Assembly (NCBI GenBank): GCA_950022295.1
Contig: OX465596.1
Location: forward strand, 210,955,501-211,019,500
Source: Bromus sterilis
Taxonomy: Eukaryota > Streptophyta > Magnoliopsida > Poales > Poaceae
DNA length: 64,000 bases
Direction of reading: 5' to 3'
The notes under the pieces were generated by a model, which saw nothing but the letters and a program-made list of their open reading frames with translations, did not search any database and was not told the origin of the DNA. Position numbers and translations under genes: made by a program. Shown piece after piece: positions 24,512-36,669 of this stretch. Every line of letters starts with the position of its first letter. Position 1 is the stretch's first letter.

Positions 24512-26734
24512 CTACTTTATAGCTTTTGTGCAGCGGATACATTTGACGGCGGTTGGAGCGTGTGAAATTAATTTCTTGCCTTCTTTAATTTTGTTTGCAG
24601 GAGATCCTGTTCGTCGTGCTGAAGATGATATATCAGATATTCTATCTGATATTCGCTTAGATTGTGAAGGAGAAGATGACAGCCGTAATGATCAGGGTGA
24701 TCAGGAAGCGATTACGCCTGAAGACATTCCTGCTCGTAACCGGAGGTCTAAGGCATATAATGACAGGAAACGTCAGCCTCCGAGCAATCCTTCTAGTCCT
24801 GTTGCAAGGGGTGAGGATGATATTGGCTCTTTGGAGCTTTCGGAGACACAGTCACAGTCTGTTGATGGTACGGAGGCTGGGACTCAGCCTGAGGATGTGG
24901 CTGATCAGCTCGAGGCTGAGAAATTAATGTTGGCAGAGAAAAGAGAGGCAGCTCGGAATCGCAAGTCGAAGGCATTGCATGATGTGCCATCTCAGTGTAC
25001 GGATATAGTTGTTCATGGTAGTGCTGGTGCTTACGATGCCCCCCCTAGTCCTGTGATCCCTGTAAAAGCAAATAGGAAAACTGTGAAGAAGACAAAGACA
25101 CCTCCTGATGCACCAGTATGCAGAAGCCCGCGTGTTGTGCCTAGGAAATCACCCGTTGGCGATGGTAACAGCAAAGTCCTAAAGTTATTCAGAGAGGCAG
25201 CTCTGCACATCCTAATCCTGCTGCTGCAAGAAAGGCGAAGGCAGCTAACCAGGCTGTGTCCAAGGCAAAGGCACCTGCTGATAAGAAGAAGAAGGATGTC
25301 CTTAAGTGTAAGGAGAAGGTTTTTCCAAAGGGCAAACAAACTAGAGGTAGCCAAAAGAAGGTACCTCGTGCCACACGCAAATCTGTGCGTTTCTCAGAGG
25401 AGGAGGATTTTGACTGTGATGAGGGTGATGATGGTGATGAAGAAGGCGACGATGATGAACCTTATGTTTCTGAAGAGGGTTCAGATTCTGGAGATGACAT
25501 CGGAAAGGTGTATTTTTATTTACTTATATTTTGTTAAGTTTTCCTGCATATTATATTTTGGTACTTTCTCTGATGTTATTCTTGAGCTGCCAATTGTGTA
25601 TTTACTGTATTGCTTATATACTCCATTTAATATTCCCAGTATAGCTTTATTTGTACTTCCCCTTTTTCTGTATAATTATTATCATCTTTATTTATTTTGT
25701 GTTCTTTTTTAATGTTTTTCAGTATGAATTTGTGAAGAGGCATTGCAAGAGGAAGAGAGGCGAGGAAGGTGCGCCTAGCAGCATAGTTGAAAAGGCGGCG
25801 AAAAAGCGCTTCAACACAATGGTTAGGTGCTCTTTGAAGGAGGTAGCTCTTTGTGTGGCGTTGTTGAAGGAATGTCACATGAAAGTTCTTCATACTGCTG
25901 AACTTGGTCATATCAAGGATTTCAAGATCAAATCCAACATTAATCGCCGTCTTGATTGTTTCCTGATGTATAATATTGATCCTAGGACCATGATCCTTGA
26001 TCTTGGTGGCAACAAAGTTCTAGAGATCAATGCAGATGTCATTGAGAAGCTGTTTGCACTGCCTAATGGTGATGACTCTCCTCCAAGGCCTTCGGAGGAT
26101 TATGGTGCCGCTTTGGTGAACTTAAAAGATGATCTTGGGGTTCCAAGGAATAAAGATATAAAAACTGATGATCTTCGGAATATTCTTGCGCAGCTTGTCG
26201 ATGATCCTTCTAGGGATGGCCTTGCTCTGAAGGTGTTTGGTCTGATTTTGTACAACAAGTTTTTCTGCCCAGGGTATTCTCTGCGCGTCAAGAAGGAGGC
26301 GACAATGGTTGAAGACTTCAACATTGTCAAGTTGAAAAACATGCAGTTTTGTCAGCTGATCATTGATGAGATGAGACTTGTTATTGAAGCCTGGCAGAAT
26401 GCAGGTGCAGACTGAAGAGCTCTTCCTGGTTGTGTTATCGCACCCATTCTAGCATACTTGGACTGTCTGGACCACCGCTCCATGGACCGTAAGGATAAGA
26501 GGGTTCCCCGCGCCACATATATGGATCCTAAGAAGCTCATGAAACTTGCCAACTTGGATATCATCAAGAAAGGCGGTCCAGACCCTAGATCTTGGATCTT
26601 TGGCAAGTTGTCGGTGAGTTATGTAGTACAAGCTTTTTGTAATGCAATTATTTAGTTGTCAATAATATATTTTGGTGCTGCCCTATTTTTTTAAGTTAGT
26701 AATTAATCTCATGTGATGTTTGGGTGGTTGGTGT

Positions 26735-26785
26735 TGGGGTAAGAGGGGAGGGGGGTTGAGGGGGGTCTCCCCCCCCATATTTGGT
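26735..26785. repeat. G-run/C-run imperfect hairpin (copy 1)
   Basis: A run of short G tracts (GGGGAGGGGGG, then GAGGGGGG) is followed at once by CTCCCCCCCC, giving a strong hairpin and a possible G-quadruplex. It lies in the intron between exons 3 and 4 of the Ulp1-like gene. A similar structure is found at 36,588-36,631. Confidence 0.7.
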
Positions 26786-29700
26786 TAACAAAAATAGAAT
26801 AGATAAATATGGTGACCACATCCCACTCACACACATAGTTATTATGTATGCATCTGTTTGTACTGCTTTTGCATATATATTTTGTACTACCTTAACATTC
26901 ATATCTGTACTTCTTGTTCATAAATCTTTTGTACTTCTTTTTTCTATTGTTAGGTCATTAAACTTTTTATCTTATTTAACTTTGTGTTTATTAGTATATT
27001 ATTTGTTGTATAACATTTTACTCCCTTTTTTGCAGTGGAAGGGGCACAATGACATTGATTATTTTGATGAAAGATCTGAAGTGATTGCCAACACTTCTTG
27101 TGTGTATCCCAAGAAGAGGAAGTTCGAACCGTCCTCAGGAACTGTTCACGCTAGTAGGCATATGTCTGCAGGAATCAGCAGTGCATCAGGTGTTTCATCG
27201 CAAGGAGTTGGTGGTACTGTGTTTGATTCCACTTTCAAAGAGCTTGATGCTGCAATAGCAAAGGAAATTCAGTTGTGTCTTTAGCTGCCTACCACAAGCA
27301 CACATCTGAGCAACACCGCTGGAGTTTTTCCCCCTGAGCTTTCATTTAATGAAGATGCTCACAGGATTGTGTTGAATGCTGAGGCTGCCAATCTTGATTA
27401 CTTGTAGAAATCCTTATACCAGATCCAGGATGGTTTTGTAATGTACAAGACCATGCAAGATGGTCGCTGCAAGCCTTTCAAAGAGCATGCACAAAAGTAT
27501 CTCACGGAGACTTTGAAGGGAGACGGTCCTGCATCCGTCGGAGATGCTGCTGCCGCTGTTGCTGTTGCCGGAGTGCATACATCTGCTGGTGGGGAAGGGG
27601 AAGACAATGATACTACTGTACCTCATGTTGATAAGGTGTGCTATCTTTTGTAAAAGTTTGTTATTGTTTTGTTATGATCTCTTAATTATGTGTTTTGTGT
27701 TAGGTGAGTACTGATGGGCCCAATCTATCTCAAATTTGCGCCCCTGAGGATCATGGGGCGCCTAGTTTTTCGACGCCAGAAGATCAGCATAAGGAGACAG
27801 ATGTTCAACCTACTGGCGATGTGGGAGATGTGAAGATACCAGAAGTATGTGTTGCTGAAGCTGCACATGAAGATCCAGTTGAAGTTGCCGCTGGTCGCAG
27901 TGATTCTGCTACAGTCAAAGCTGTTGTTGAGAAGACATCCGCTGTTGTCGATGCCGGCATTGAGTCCGAAGCTGTTCCTGTATCGGATGCACAAGAGATC
28001 CCACATGTTGTTGTGCCGGATCTTGTACCTAAAGTTGTGCCAACTTCTATAGACCAAGAAGACATAGGCAAGAAACAATAATGTCCATACCGATCTCTAC
28101 GCTTTACACTTTTGCTGTTGCGATGATCTTGAAGTGTGTGTTGTATGTTTATGGGAACTGGGTTTATTTTGTGGAAAAAAATGTACAATATGTGGTTTGG
28201 GAAACATTGTATGAAACTTGTCATGTAATTATATCTGTGTAATCGATGATGTGCTTTGTGTTCTGATGCCTTTTTGCGCTTATTGTACTTCTTTTTGTGG
28301 TGTACTTCTTGTTAGGTACAGTAGCTCAAGATCTGCACTTCTTGTTATCTGTACTGCTTGTTATCTACAGTAGCTGAACTTTTCTTTGTGTCATGTGGTT
28401 CTGTACTTCTCTTATAGTTGTTTCTGTACTTCCTCAACATTGTGTCATGCTATAGATCTGTACTGCTTGCTATCTACAATAGCTGAACTTTTCTTTATGT
28501 CATCACGTCCTGTACTTCTCTTGTAGTTTTTTACGTACTTCTTCAACATGTATATGTTGTACTTCTTCTAATGTTCTGCTTTTTCTGCAGGTGCTGATGA
28601 TTTTGATGATTTGATACAAGATGAGTTTAACATTCCTGATGTTGTTGAAAGGTTTTACAATGCAGTTACTTCTATTGAAGAAAAGGACAAGATTGCGTAT
28701 GTTTTGTATTCTTATTACCTTTGTTGTATCTTTTTCATGCTTTATAAAATTTTTATTTGATCTGTGTCCTTCTGATTATTATGTGGTACATATTAATTTT
28801 CAGTGGAGAAGTTCTGTTTGAAAACAACTATTGCAAAGCTACTATATTGGAAATTGCTAGAGACTTTCTGCCTGGTGGCATGCTTGGCTCCGAAGCAGCG
28901 TCTATTGGGATCCAGATCTTATCAGAGAGGTACAAAGAATCTGAAAAGTTGGTTGTGCCCTACTGGATCACTGTAAGTTTTGTTTCCTATATTTTAATAT
29001 TTGGCTATCTTTTATTGCTTTGCTCATTCCTTTTGTTACTGATCTTTTTTTGTTTATGCTTGCTTATTTTATATTTTTGTGCAGTCTAAGTTGTGCCGTG
29101 GAGATATATCTGCTCCTGTGATTAAATGGTTTTCAAATAGAGTCAGAGATGAGCGTATTGACAAGAAGGATATTGTGATTAAATTATAAATCTGGTCAGC
29201 CTTGTGTGGGTGGATTCGTTGTTTTTTTCTACTGACTTTTTGTTATTTTTCTTCTGCTTTATCTGTTTCGCAGATTGTTTTCCCAACGTTAGATCCGCCT
29301 CCTCCCAAAAGGCATCCAGCTGAGTCAGCTGGTATTGGTCACTAGGTGACCATCAGCTTAGACATGAAAATACGGTGCTTCCAGTACATTGATTCTGTGT
29401 ACGGCAAGGATGACCAGGATGGGTGGACCATTTTCCTGAAAATGGTGAAGAATGTTAAGATTCTCTGGACGGCTACTAGAAATAAAATGGATATCCATCT
29501 CAAACCTGCTAGTATCGACAGTTTTGAGACCAGATATATGAGCACAGAGAAACAAGAAGATGCGTGAGACATGTGCACATTTTGTCTTTTCATACACCCT
29601 TTGCGAGATGGATAACACTTTTTTCAGTTGACTCATATTAGTTTTTCTTCCTTTGCTGTGTATGAAGGTGTTCTTGTGGGTTTTTCATGCTCCCGACTGT

Positions 29701-31616
29701 TCAGTCGTGGAATGGTAAAGAACTTATGAACTTTGCACATGCTGACATCGCCAACATGAAGAAGACCATGCTTTATAGTTGGGCGACGTCTGGTCACTTC
29801 AATATTGATTTTAACAAGTTGTTCGGCTATCATCCAGGTTAGTTTGTCCTAGTTTGTTTTTTGGTCTGATCATTATGTTATATAAAATTCTTACCTACAC
29901 TGCCAGTTGCATCAATATTGTACTTCTTATAGCTGTTATATAGCCCTCATATCAGCGGTGTTATCTGTACTTATTTTGCTAGTGGTTATGCAATTTATGT
30001 GCTAGATCACTTTTCTTTTTTGGTTTCACATGTCACTCATGATTTTCTGTACTTCATTTTTTTATTTTTCCAAAGTACATGTTTTTTGTTTTAAATTTTT
30101 GTCTTCGTCAATTTAACGCATGTGAATGTATGAACGTTGGGGATGAAACCTTTTCCCTGTTTGAGACCCAAATGGTTAAGCCTTCTCATGAAGTTATTAC
30201 TATTAGTAGCCAAGAAGATGTCGAGGTTCTGAAAGAGAAGCCCGTCGTTACGAAAACGCCGTCCAGCAAGAAGAAGCCGGCTATAGAGTCTGATTCAAAT
30301 TTCGAGAAGCTTGTTGTTGGTCATGAATCTACTGATACCGATGACTTTGTCAGGCCAATAATAACCACAAGGTCTGGAAGGCTGGCTCATGGTAATCAGG
30401 GGATAAACTTTGCTCCCAAGAAGAAGAAGAAAGCCCCTGGGATTGACTCTGCGAATTTACTGTCCAATGAGCGTGCACCAAAGAAAGCAAAGAAGTGGAG
30501 TCAGACTGTTGAGCAGGTAAGGCCCGTCGAGTACACTAATATACAGAATGCTAGGCTTTTGAAGGATTTCATGCTAAGCAAGCATGCAACTGAGAAGTAT
30601 AAAGAGTGTGTTCTTCTTCATCTTTCTAGTTTTGCTAGTTTTTAGATTTGTTAGTAGTACTGCCACTTTTTCCAATTCTCTTTTGAACATGCTTCTTGCT
30701 CAGCTATTCATATGCTTCTCAATAGTATATTTTTATTCTTCGTATTTTTTAATCTTTCTTTTTGCTGCAATTTTTTTGTGCTTCAAAAGCAAGTACCCTA
30801 CTTGGTTAGATAAATTTTGTTATGAAATTTCATAGTGGTTCAAGTACTTCACAAAGCTTTATTCCTGTACTTCTTGAGTTTGTATTTATGTACTTCCCCG
30901 CTTCTAACGTAGGTACCGCCATATATTTCTTGAGATGTACTGCCTTCATTAGCATCTTCAGAACTTTTGATGTAATTATTTTAATAGCATATATTAATTT
31001 AATGTGTTTATCTTCATTTTTGCCAACTGCAGAACAACTTTTGCTAGGTTCGTTCATGGTGTTGATGACACTGGTTTTGAGGTTGAGACAACTTTCACCG
31101 GTGAAGATTTCGTAAGGAACTTTGCCTCTTATGGGCAGCTCGAAGGCGAGATGATGGACTTTGTCATTTCTAGCTTTAATTCTGATGCAACCATGAGTCA
31201 TGTTTTTTCTTCTGGGAAGCGTGTACTTTTGAGCTCGTACTTCATTGCGGTAATGTTTTTGATTCTATTATCAAGTTTATCTTATTTTATGTGTTTTTTA
31301 TTGTTCTTTTGTATTGGTTGTGCACCCTTTATTTCCTGATCTTAAAGTCCTCCCCTTTGATGTGCAGTATGTTCTCGGAATGGATAATTTTATGGGCACA
31401 AAGAAGTTTGATCTCGAGGCAGGAGTTAGGTCGTTCCACAATATTGTCAAGCCTTCACAGAATCTTTTGTTGCCAGACTTCGTTAGTATAGTTTGTTAAT
31501 TTTTTCATTTAGGTGTTAGAATCTTCCTTTTTCTGTTCCTTTTTGAAGTGTACATAGTTGTTTGTTCTGGCACTACTTATTACACATCCGGTTGTTATTT
31601 TCTAAAATAGATCTTG

Positions 31617-34600
31617 TGTAAGGCCCGATATACGGTACTGTTCCAGATCTAGATGTTTCCATCCAGATCCGGGGACGAAGCACATATCGGTCCCACCGCG
31701 ACATATGACGGAGTCATATGCCCCGGATTTCCAACATGATATCACAACATTACAGATACAAGGACACAACATCTCATACAATCGGCATACAACTGCCTCA
31801 GATACAATACAACAGCGGAAGATATATGTCTGAGTACAGACTACAATCAAATGCCTACTGGCAAAGAGAAAAACATCGATCCCCATAACCACACGGGTCC
31901 AGGCCCTCCGCTGGGATCCGCCTAACTAGTCGTCGTCGAGTCTCCACGTGAAACGTCGGTCACCATACCTGTTGTCGATCAAGAACCCTGAAAAGAGTTT
32001 GGGGGTAGTATCATGAGTACAGAGGTACTCAGCATCCAGCTGTAGTGGTCATCTGACCCAGCAAGGACTTCATCACTCGTCATTCTAGGACAACTAGTAG
32101 TTTACGGTAAGGAAGGGGTAAGTGGTGAGGTTGCTGCCGCACTAGCATTTATGAAGTGGCTAACGATCTAGAGAGTAAGATAAGAAGCCAAGCATTCGAT
32201 GAGGAATCGCCTCCAACAAGTCTTGCTATCAACTACTTTCGCAATCATAACACCTATCCTATCCTTGTCTTCCTCTTCGCATCCCGACGAAGAAGAATCA
32301 GTCAAGGCACACACACACGTTGATCAAGTTGTATAAAGATTATCTCAGTTGTTGTTGTCTATGAACAAGGAGTAGGTCTCAAGTCGTCCATAACCGTGGA
32401 CACGGCTTCTCGAAAAGATTTAACCCTACAGGGGTGTACCAACTTCCCATTAAAAGGCTCCGCACGCACGCCCATCTCTCTCAGTTGCTACCCATCACAG
32501 GCAAACATTTTATGATTTAGTTCCAAGAGATCCGAAACGACAGGTACCTCTAGCTAACAACAAACAAATCCGGGGGGGCCGGGGAGTCGACACCCAATCC
32601 AAAAGCAGGCCACGCTCTCGGATCGGACTCTTCCGTCTCAACAGGTTTTGGGTTACCGAGACGCCTAACCTAGACTAGCATGCAAACCGCTGGTTGAAAT
32701 AGAATCGATCATAAGTAATGTATAGTCCTTTCCTGTTGATAAGTCGGGTTCCGAAGGTGTAGTTGATCGCAAGCTCGCATCGTCTCCGAGAGGTACCCGC
32801 GGAAGCACACAAGACGGTAAACACTGGAAGGAAATCAACGAGCAAGCACTCTATTACTACGGGTCAACACAAGATCAAGAAGACATCACACGACATGGCA
32901 ACGCAATACGGATCTATCGTCGAGAACGGTTACTAACAGTTTAAGTGGGGTATCGGTCACACACGACGAATACCGCACGTTTACGGTGGTTCAAGTTGCT
33001 TAGCTACAGGTGATCAACAAAGGTTGTTAACACGGCACTCAAGCAAGCATGGCATAGCACACAAACATGGCAAGAGGTGAAGCATAAAGGAAACTATCTA
33101 TGCTAGTCAATTTAAGTGAGGCACAACCTAAACATGGATAACACTAAGTGCCGCACGATGATTAAAACATTTGGTACTGTTCTGTCCTAAACCATATTTT
33201 ATGTTGGTTAACAACAGCAAACAATAGCATAAACACAAAGTACACGAAAAACTAATCAAATTACATATAAGGCACACTCCAAACGGAGTTACGGTTAAAA
33301 AGATATAAGCAAAACAAGTTACGGGCACAATCTGCCAACATCACGAAGCACACTTTAGAGCAACTCATAAACAGGATAATCAATGCAAACATGCTCACAA
33401 ATGATATGGAACTAAAGTAGACATGACAAGGAAGGCATGGAAAAAGGAATCATGCAAATAGGCATCATAGATCAAAAGATATTAAGCATGCAACATGGCA
33501 TCGCAAAGTAACAGACTTAGTGAAAAACAGAGGTGGCTGTCAAAAACAGCAGCATAGCAACTTTGGAGCTCAATAACTATATGACCCGCAAGCATATCAT
33601 GACAATGCAATACATGTAATGGAAGTAGACATGATGCTTAACAATATGCAATTGGAATAACTCAATTCCGATAAACGGTCGCGACACACTCGTCGACCGA
33701 AGTTGCAACAAAATATAAACAGCAGCACACTAACAGCAGGATAGCTACTTTGGAGCAAGATACAATCATGATGCAGCAAGAAATTATGGCATGTGAATGC
33801 ATGAAACTGAAGTAGAAACAATGTTTACCAGGATGCAAAAGGAATCAATCAATTCCGATAAACGGTTGCGACGCAACCGTCGCCCGAAGTTTCAATCAAG
33901 CAACAGTTTTCAGACAGACTTAACAGCAGATTGCATTTAAGGACCAGGTGCCCTGTTTAGCACACAATTACAGAATCAAGATGACCTCAAATGCAAAAGC
34001 TCACAAAATATGAATTAAAGTACACACAATTCTAAGCAACTTTCATTTTGGGCGCATCGCGATCCGAGCTACGGATTAACTCACAAATTACAACGCGAAA
34101 CGGAAACAGCAGCAGTTATTTCCAGCCTTAGCAGAAATTTTCAGACATTGAAAAAAAACAGACGAGAAATAAAAAAAAAGGAGCTGGGCTGGCTCACCAT
34201 GGGCCTCAGGGGCCCATCTTGCCGAGGAAGTGGCTGGGCTGGGCCACAGCTGGAGTGGCGAGGTGGGCCTCCGGTGGCACACCGGCCCACCACGGGAGGG
34301 CAAGCGCCCGAGCGCTCGGGCTCGTCCCGATCGGAGAGGGGCGGCTATGGTGGACTCCGGCGAGCCTCCGGTGGGGAGCAGGGGTGCAGGGCAGGTTGAG
34401 GAGGACCGGATCGGGTGCAGGAGGGCGGCGCCTCGATAGATCCGGGCGGCGGCGGCCGTTGGCGGGCCGCGGGGAGCTGCAGGCGGCGGCGGCCGAGTTC
34501 TCTGGTGCAGGCGGTGGCCATGGCGCCGTCTTCGGCGGTGACATGCGTAGAGGACGAGGAGGAGAGGTTAGGGGGCAGGGAGGTGAGAAGGGAGAGACGC

Positions 34601-35355
34601 GGAGGAGAGATGGGGCGTGGGGGCGGCTCGCCGGCGTGCTGCGGGCGGCGGCGGCTTCGGCCTCCACGGCGGCAGCTGCGGGCTAGAGGAGAGAGGATAT
34701 GGAGGTGCGGTTGGTGGGGCTGACCTGGCGGCCTCTGGGCCGTCGGATCGCCAGATCTGATGGTCCAGAGCGCCTGGGGGAAAAAATTCGGGATCTGGGG
34801 ATCTGGGAGGCAAAACTGGGCAAAGTGGAGCGGGTGGCTGCAATTTGTGGCTAGGGAAACCGTAGAAAGAGGTGGGAGTGTGGTGGTCTTTATATAGCCC
34901 AGGTGGCTGGCGGTTTGCAAAAACATCCCCGGTTTTTCTCTCGCGCGCGCGGTGTTTACGTTTCTGACCGCCCCAGTACCTCCGATTCGAGTAAAACTTC
35001 GAACTTCGCGATCCGCGCGTCGAGCCGGCGGCGTTCACCTCGCGCTTGAACCGTTCCGAAAACACTTTCCGGCGCGCTATAAAAATATCCCGTTTAATTA
35101 TTAAACGGGGTTTTTCGTTCCGTTGGCTGCGGCTGGTCTTGTGCGTTTTCGCGACGGTGATCGGGTGAAACCCGGTGTCGGAAAGGTCGAGTGTCAGGGT
35201 GGCAAGGGTCAGTCTCCGTACAGTACGAGATAAGAGGGGGGGAAATAATCGCCGATCGATAAATCGGGGATGCAAACACCGCAAACAAATCAGACAATCA
35301 AACAATTCACACCAAAAACAAAAATTTTAATTTTTGTGAAAACTGGGTTGTTACA
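31617..35355 (-). mobile_element. Solo LTR of the long-LTR family (copy 2), inserted in an exon
   Basis: On the minus strand it begins TGTAACAACCCAG and ends GGGCCTTACA, 3,739 bp, with perfect TCTTG duplications at 31,612-31,616 and 35,356-35,360. It matches 9,941-13,639 throughout in reverse complement. The insertion point is 6 bp into an exon of Ulp1-like module 2, just after a TAG acceptor. Long open frames in 34,200-35,300 come from its GC-rich leader and repeat those of copy 1; I do not call them genes. Confidence 0.9.
34888..34896 (-). promoter_or_regulatory. TATA box of solo LTR copy 2
   Basis: The minus strand reads TATATAAAG at the place equivalent to 10,408-10,416 in copy 1. It would drive transcription on the minus strand, antisense to the disrupted Ulp1-like gene. 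Confidence 0.5.
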
Positions 35356-36115
35356 TCTTGCTCCCCAACTGCAAACCTGTTGGTAATTCAAGGACTTTCC
35401 ACCATTCCCTTTACGTTCTGAACAAATACCGTAAGACCTTTGATGTTGTGGAGTTATTAAATTGGCCGACAAGAAGCAGCACTCAAATAACCAAGAGCGA
35501 GTTCCACAAATCTGATTTAAAAGAAGTTGTGAGTTTATGTTGTTTTACTTTTTGGTTTATTTTTTTTTCTTGTTCCATTTTTGAGATTTTAGTAAACAGC
35601 TCATCACACTTCAAGTTTTTTAATTCACCTCTGTTTTAACAGGGCAAAAGGTTTGATGCTATTATGCAAGCTGTTTATGGCAAAGAAGTGTGCAAGAAGA
35701 GCAATATACCATGCTGGAGCAAGATTGCAGATAAACCCCACTACTTGTTGCCTACGCATCAGGGAGTTAACGAGTTTGGTATCTATTGTCTCAAGTTTGC
35801 GTGCATTTTCGATGGTGATCGATGCGTTGAGCACATCAAGAACTACGATGTTTGTCCCTGCAGACTACCCAGTTTTTAGTTTTATGAAGTGAAAAATAGT
35901 TTCTTCATATTGTTTTGTTGCCGCTCAGTGTGCTCACATTTTTATTTTTGCCGCAGGAACGTGCTAAGGACTGGAAGGTTGAGTACATGTTCAGAATCCT
36001 TTTCCACGAGGATAACAAGGTGCCTCTTGAGGACCTTCCGGAGGAAATCCATTGCCTCTCCCCAACTTCTACGTTGTCAACACAGGGTGAAGAACTGCTG
36101 CTGAAGTTAACCTAG

Positions 36116-36669
36116 CTCCCAGCTGATTGATTTGATGACGCACTATATGTAGCGTGACTATGATCTGTGTTAGAACAATGTGTCCTTGTAATCTACATTT
36201 TCTGTTTTGTGTGAAGAACTACTTGATTTATTTGTTTTAGCACTATGTTCTATAGTTGTTATTTGTGGGCATATTGTCATGTTATCAGTACGCAAAACAT
36301 CTTCGTTGGATGTGTGTTTGTGTGATGCATTCTATATGCTGAACATTTGTCAGAAACATTTTATAGTTGTTGACAACATGTTATCGTTACTTCCACTCTT
36401 TTTGCTTAATATTTTTTACGTCCTACGGATGTATGTTCTGTACTTCTTTATTAACACAGATTTTTACTCAAATGTAATCTTATAGAATCAATTTTGTACT
36501 ACAAGCATTAAGCTCATGCACACATGATCAGCACCAGTTTTTTACTGTCCCTTTTTTTATTAAATATAATAGAGAGATTCGACTTGTTATGGAGGAGGGG
36601 GGTTGGGGGGGACCCCCCCCCCATAATTTGTCTTTATGTTTTGTCTTGTACCGGAGTGAACTTGTACCC
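36116..36669 (+). other. 3' flank of the Ulp1-like gene, no gene seen
   Basis: AT-rich DNA follows the module 2 stop, with a GTACTTCT motif near 36,440 and likely 3' untranslated sequence. At 36,588-36,631 it holds the second G-run/C-run hairpin. No open frame is worth calling. Confidence 0.6.
36588..36631. repeat. G-run/C-run imperfect hairpin (copy 2)
   Basis: GGAGGAGGGGGGTTGGGG runs straight into a C9 tract, mirroring the arrangement at 26,735-26,785. The two sites share the order G-tracts, TTG, G-tract, C-tract, then AT-rich DNA, so they are probably copies of one small element or motif. Confidence 0.7.

Larger units (their letters stand above)
23901..29837 (+). pseudogene. Ulp1-like (C48) cysteine protease gene, module 1, inactivated
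   Basis: Splice-consistent exons by eye: 23,901-23,943, 24,601-25,508, 25,724-26,613, 27,036-27,634, 27,705-about 28,078, 28,591-28,696, 28,804-28,972, 29,085-29,174, 29,274-29,563 and 29,668-29,837. Phases match at most junctions. Order: acidic/basic N-terminus with Lys-rich stretches, a conserved plant Ulp1-transposon domain (RRLDCFLMYNIDPRTMILD near 25,950), a Ser/Ala-rich linker, then the protease. The catalytic His lies in GH-stop-VTIS at 29,338, Asp in FQYIDSVYG, and Cys in CSCGFFML at about 29,675. Stops occur at 26,413, 27,282, 27,405 and 29,342 (directly after the His, where the family has Trp), with a frame change near 25,150-25,190. The family cleaves SUMO-like modifiers, but in transposons its role is not established. 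Confidence 0.75.
30130..36115 (+). pseudogene. Ulp1-like module 2, catalytic residues lost, split by a solo LTR
   Basis: Exons: from about 30,130 to 30,605, then 31,033-31,249, 31,368-31,481, 31,611-31,616 continuing at 35,361-35,528 after the solo LTR, 35,643-35,849 and 35,957-36,115 (stop TAG). The first exon encodes a Lys-rich, NLS-like segment (APKKKKK and KKAKK). The Ulp1-like core follows. The His region reads FHHSLYVLN (family: HW), the Asp position reads FDVVELLN (family: D-S), and the Cys position reads NEFGIYCLKF (family: N-D-C-G), so Asp is Glu and the nucleophile is Phe. Splice phases match and I see no internal stop in these exons, unlike module 1. Whether it was a separate gene or the C-terminal half of one protein with module 1 is unresolved, because no convincing acceptor precedes 30,130. 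Confidence 0.68.

Noticed and set aside
24333..24542. Minus-strand frame with a poly-Gln run
   Set aside because: Produced by the (TTG)n microsatellite inside an intron.
27725..28224. Minus-strand frames opposite exon 5 of the Ulp1-like gene
   Set aside because: Antisense shadows of the plus-strand exon, which has matching splice sites and the expected composition.
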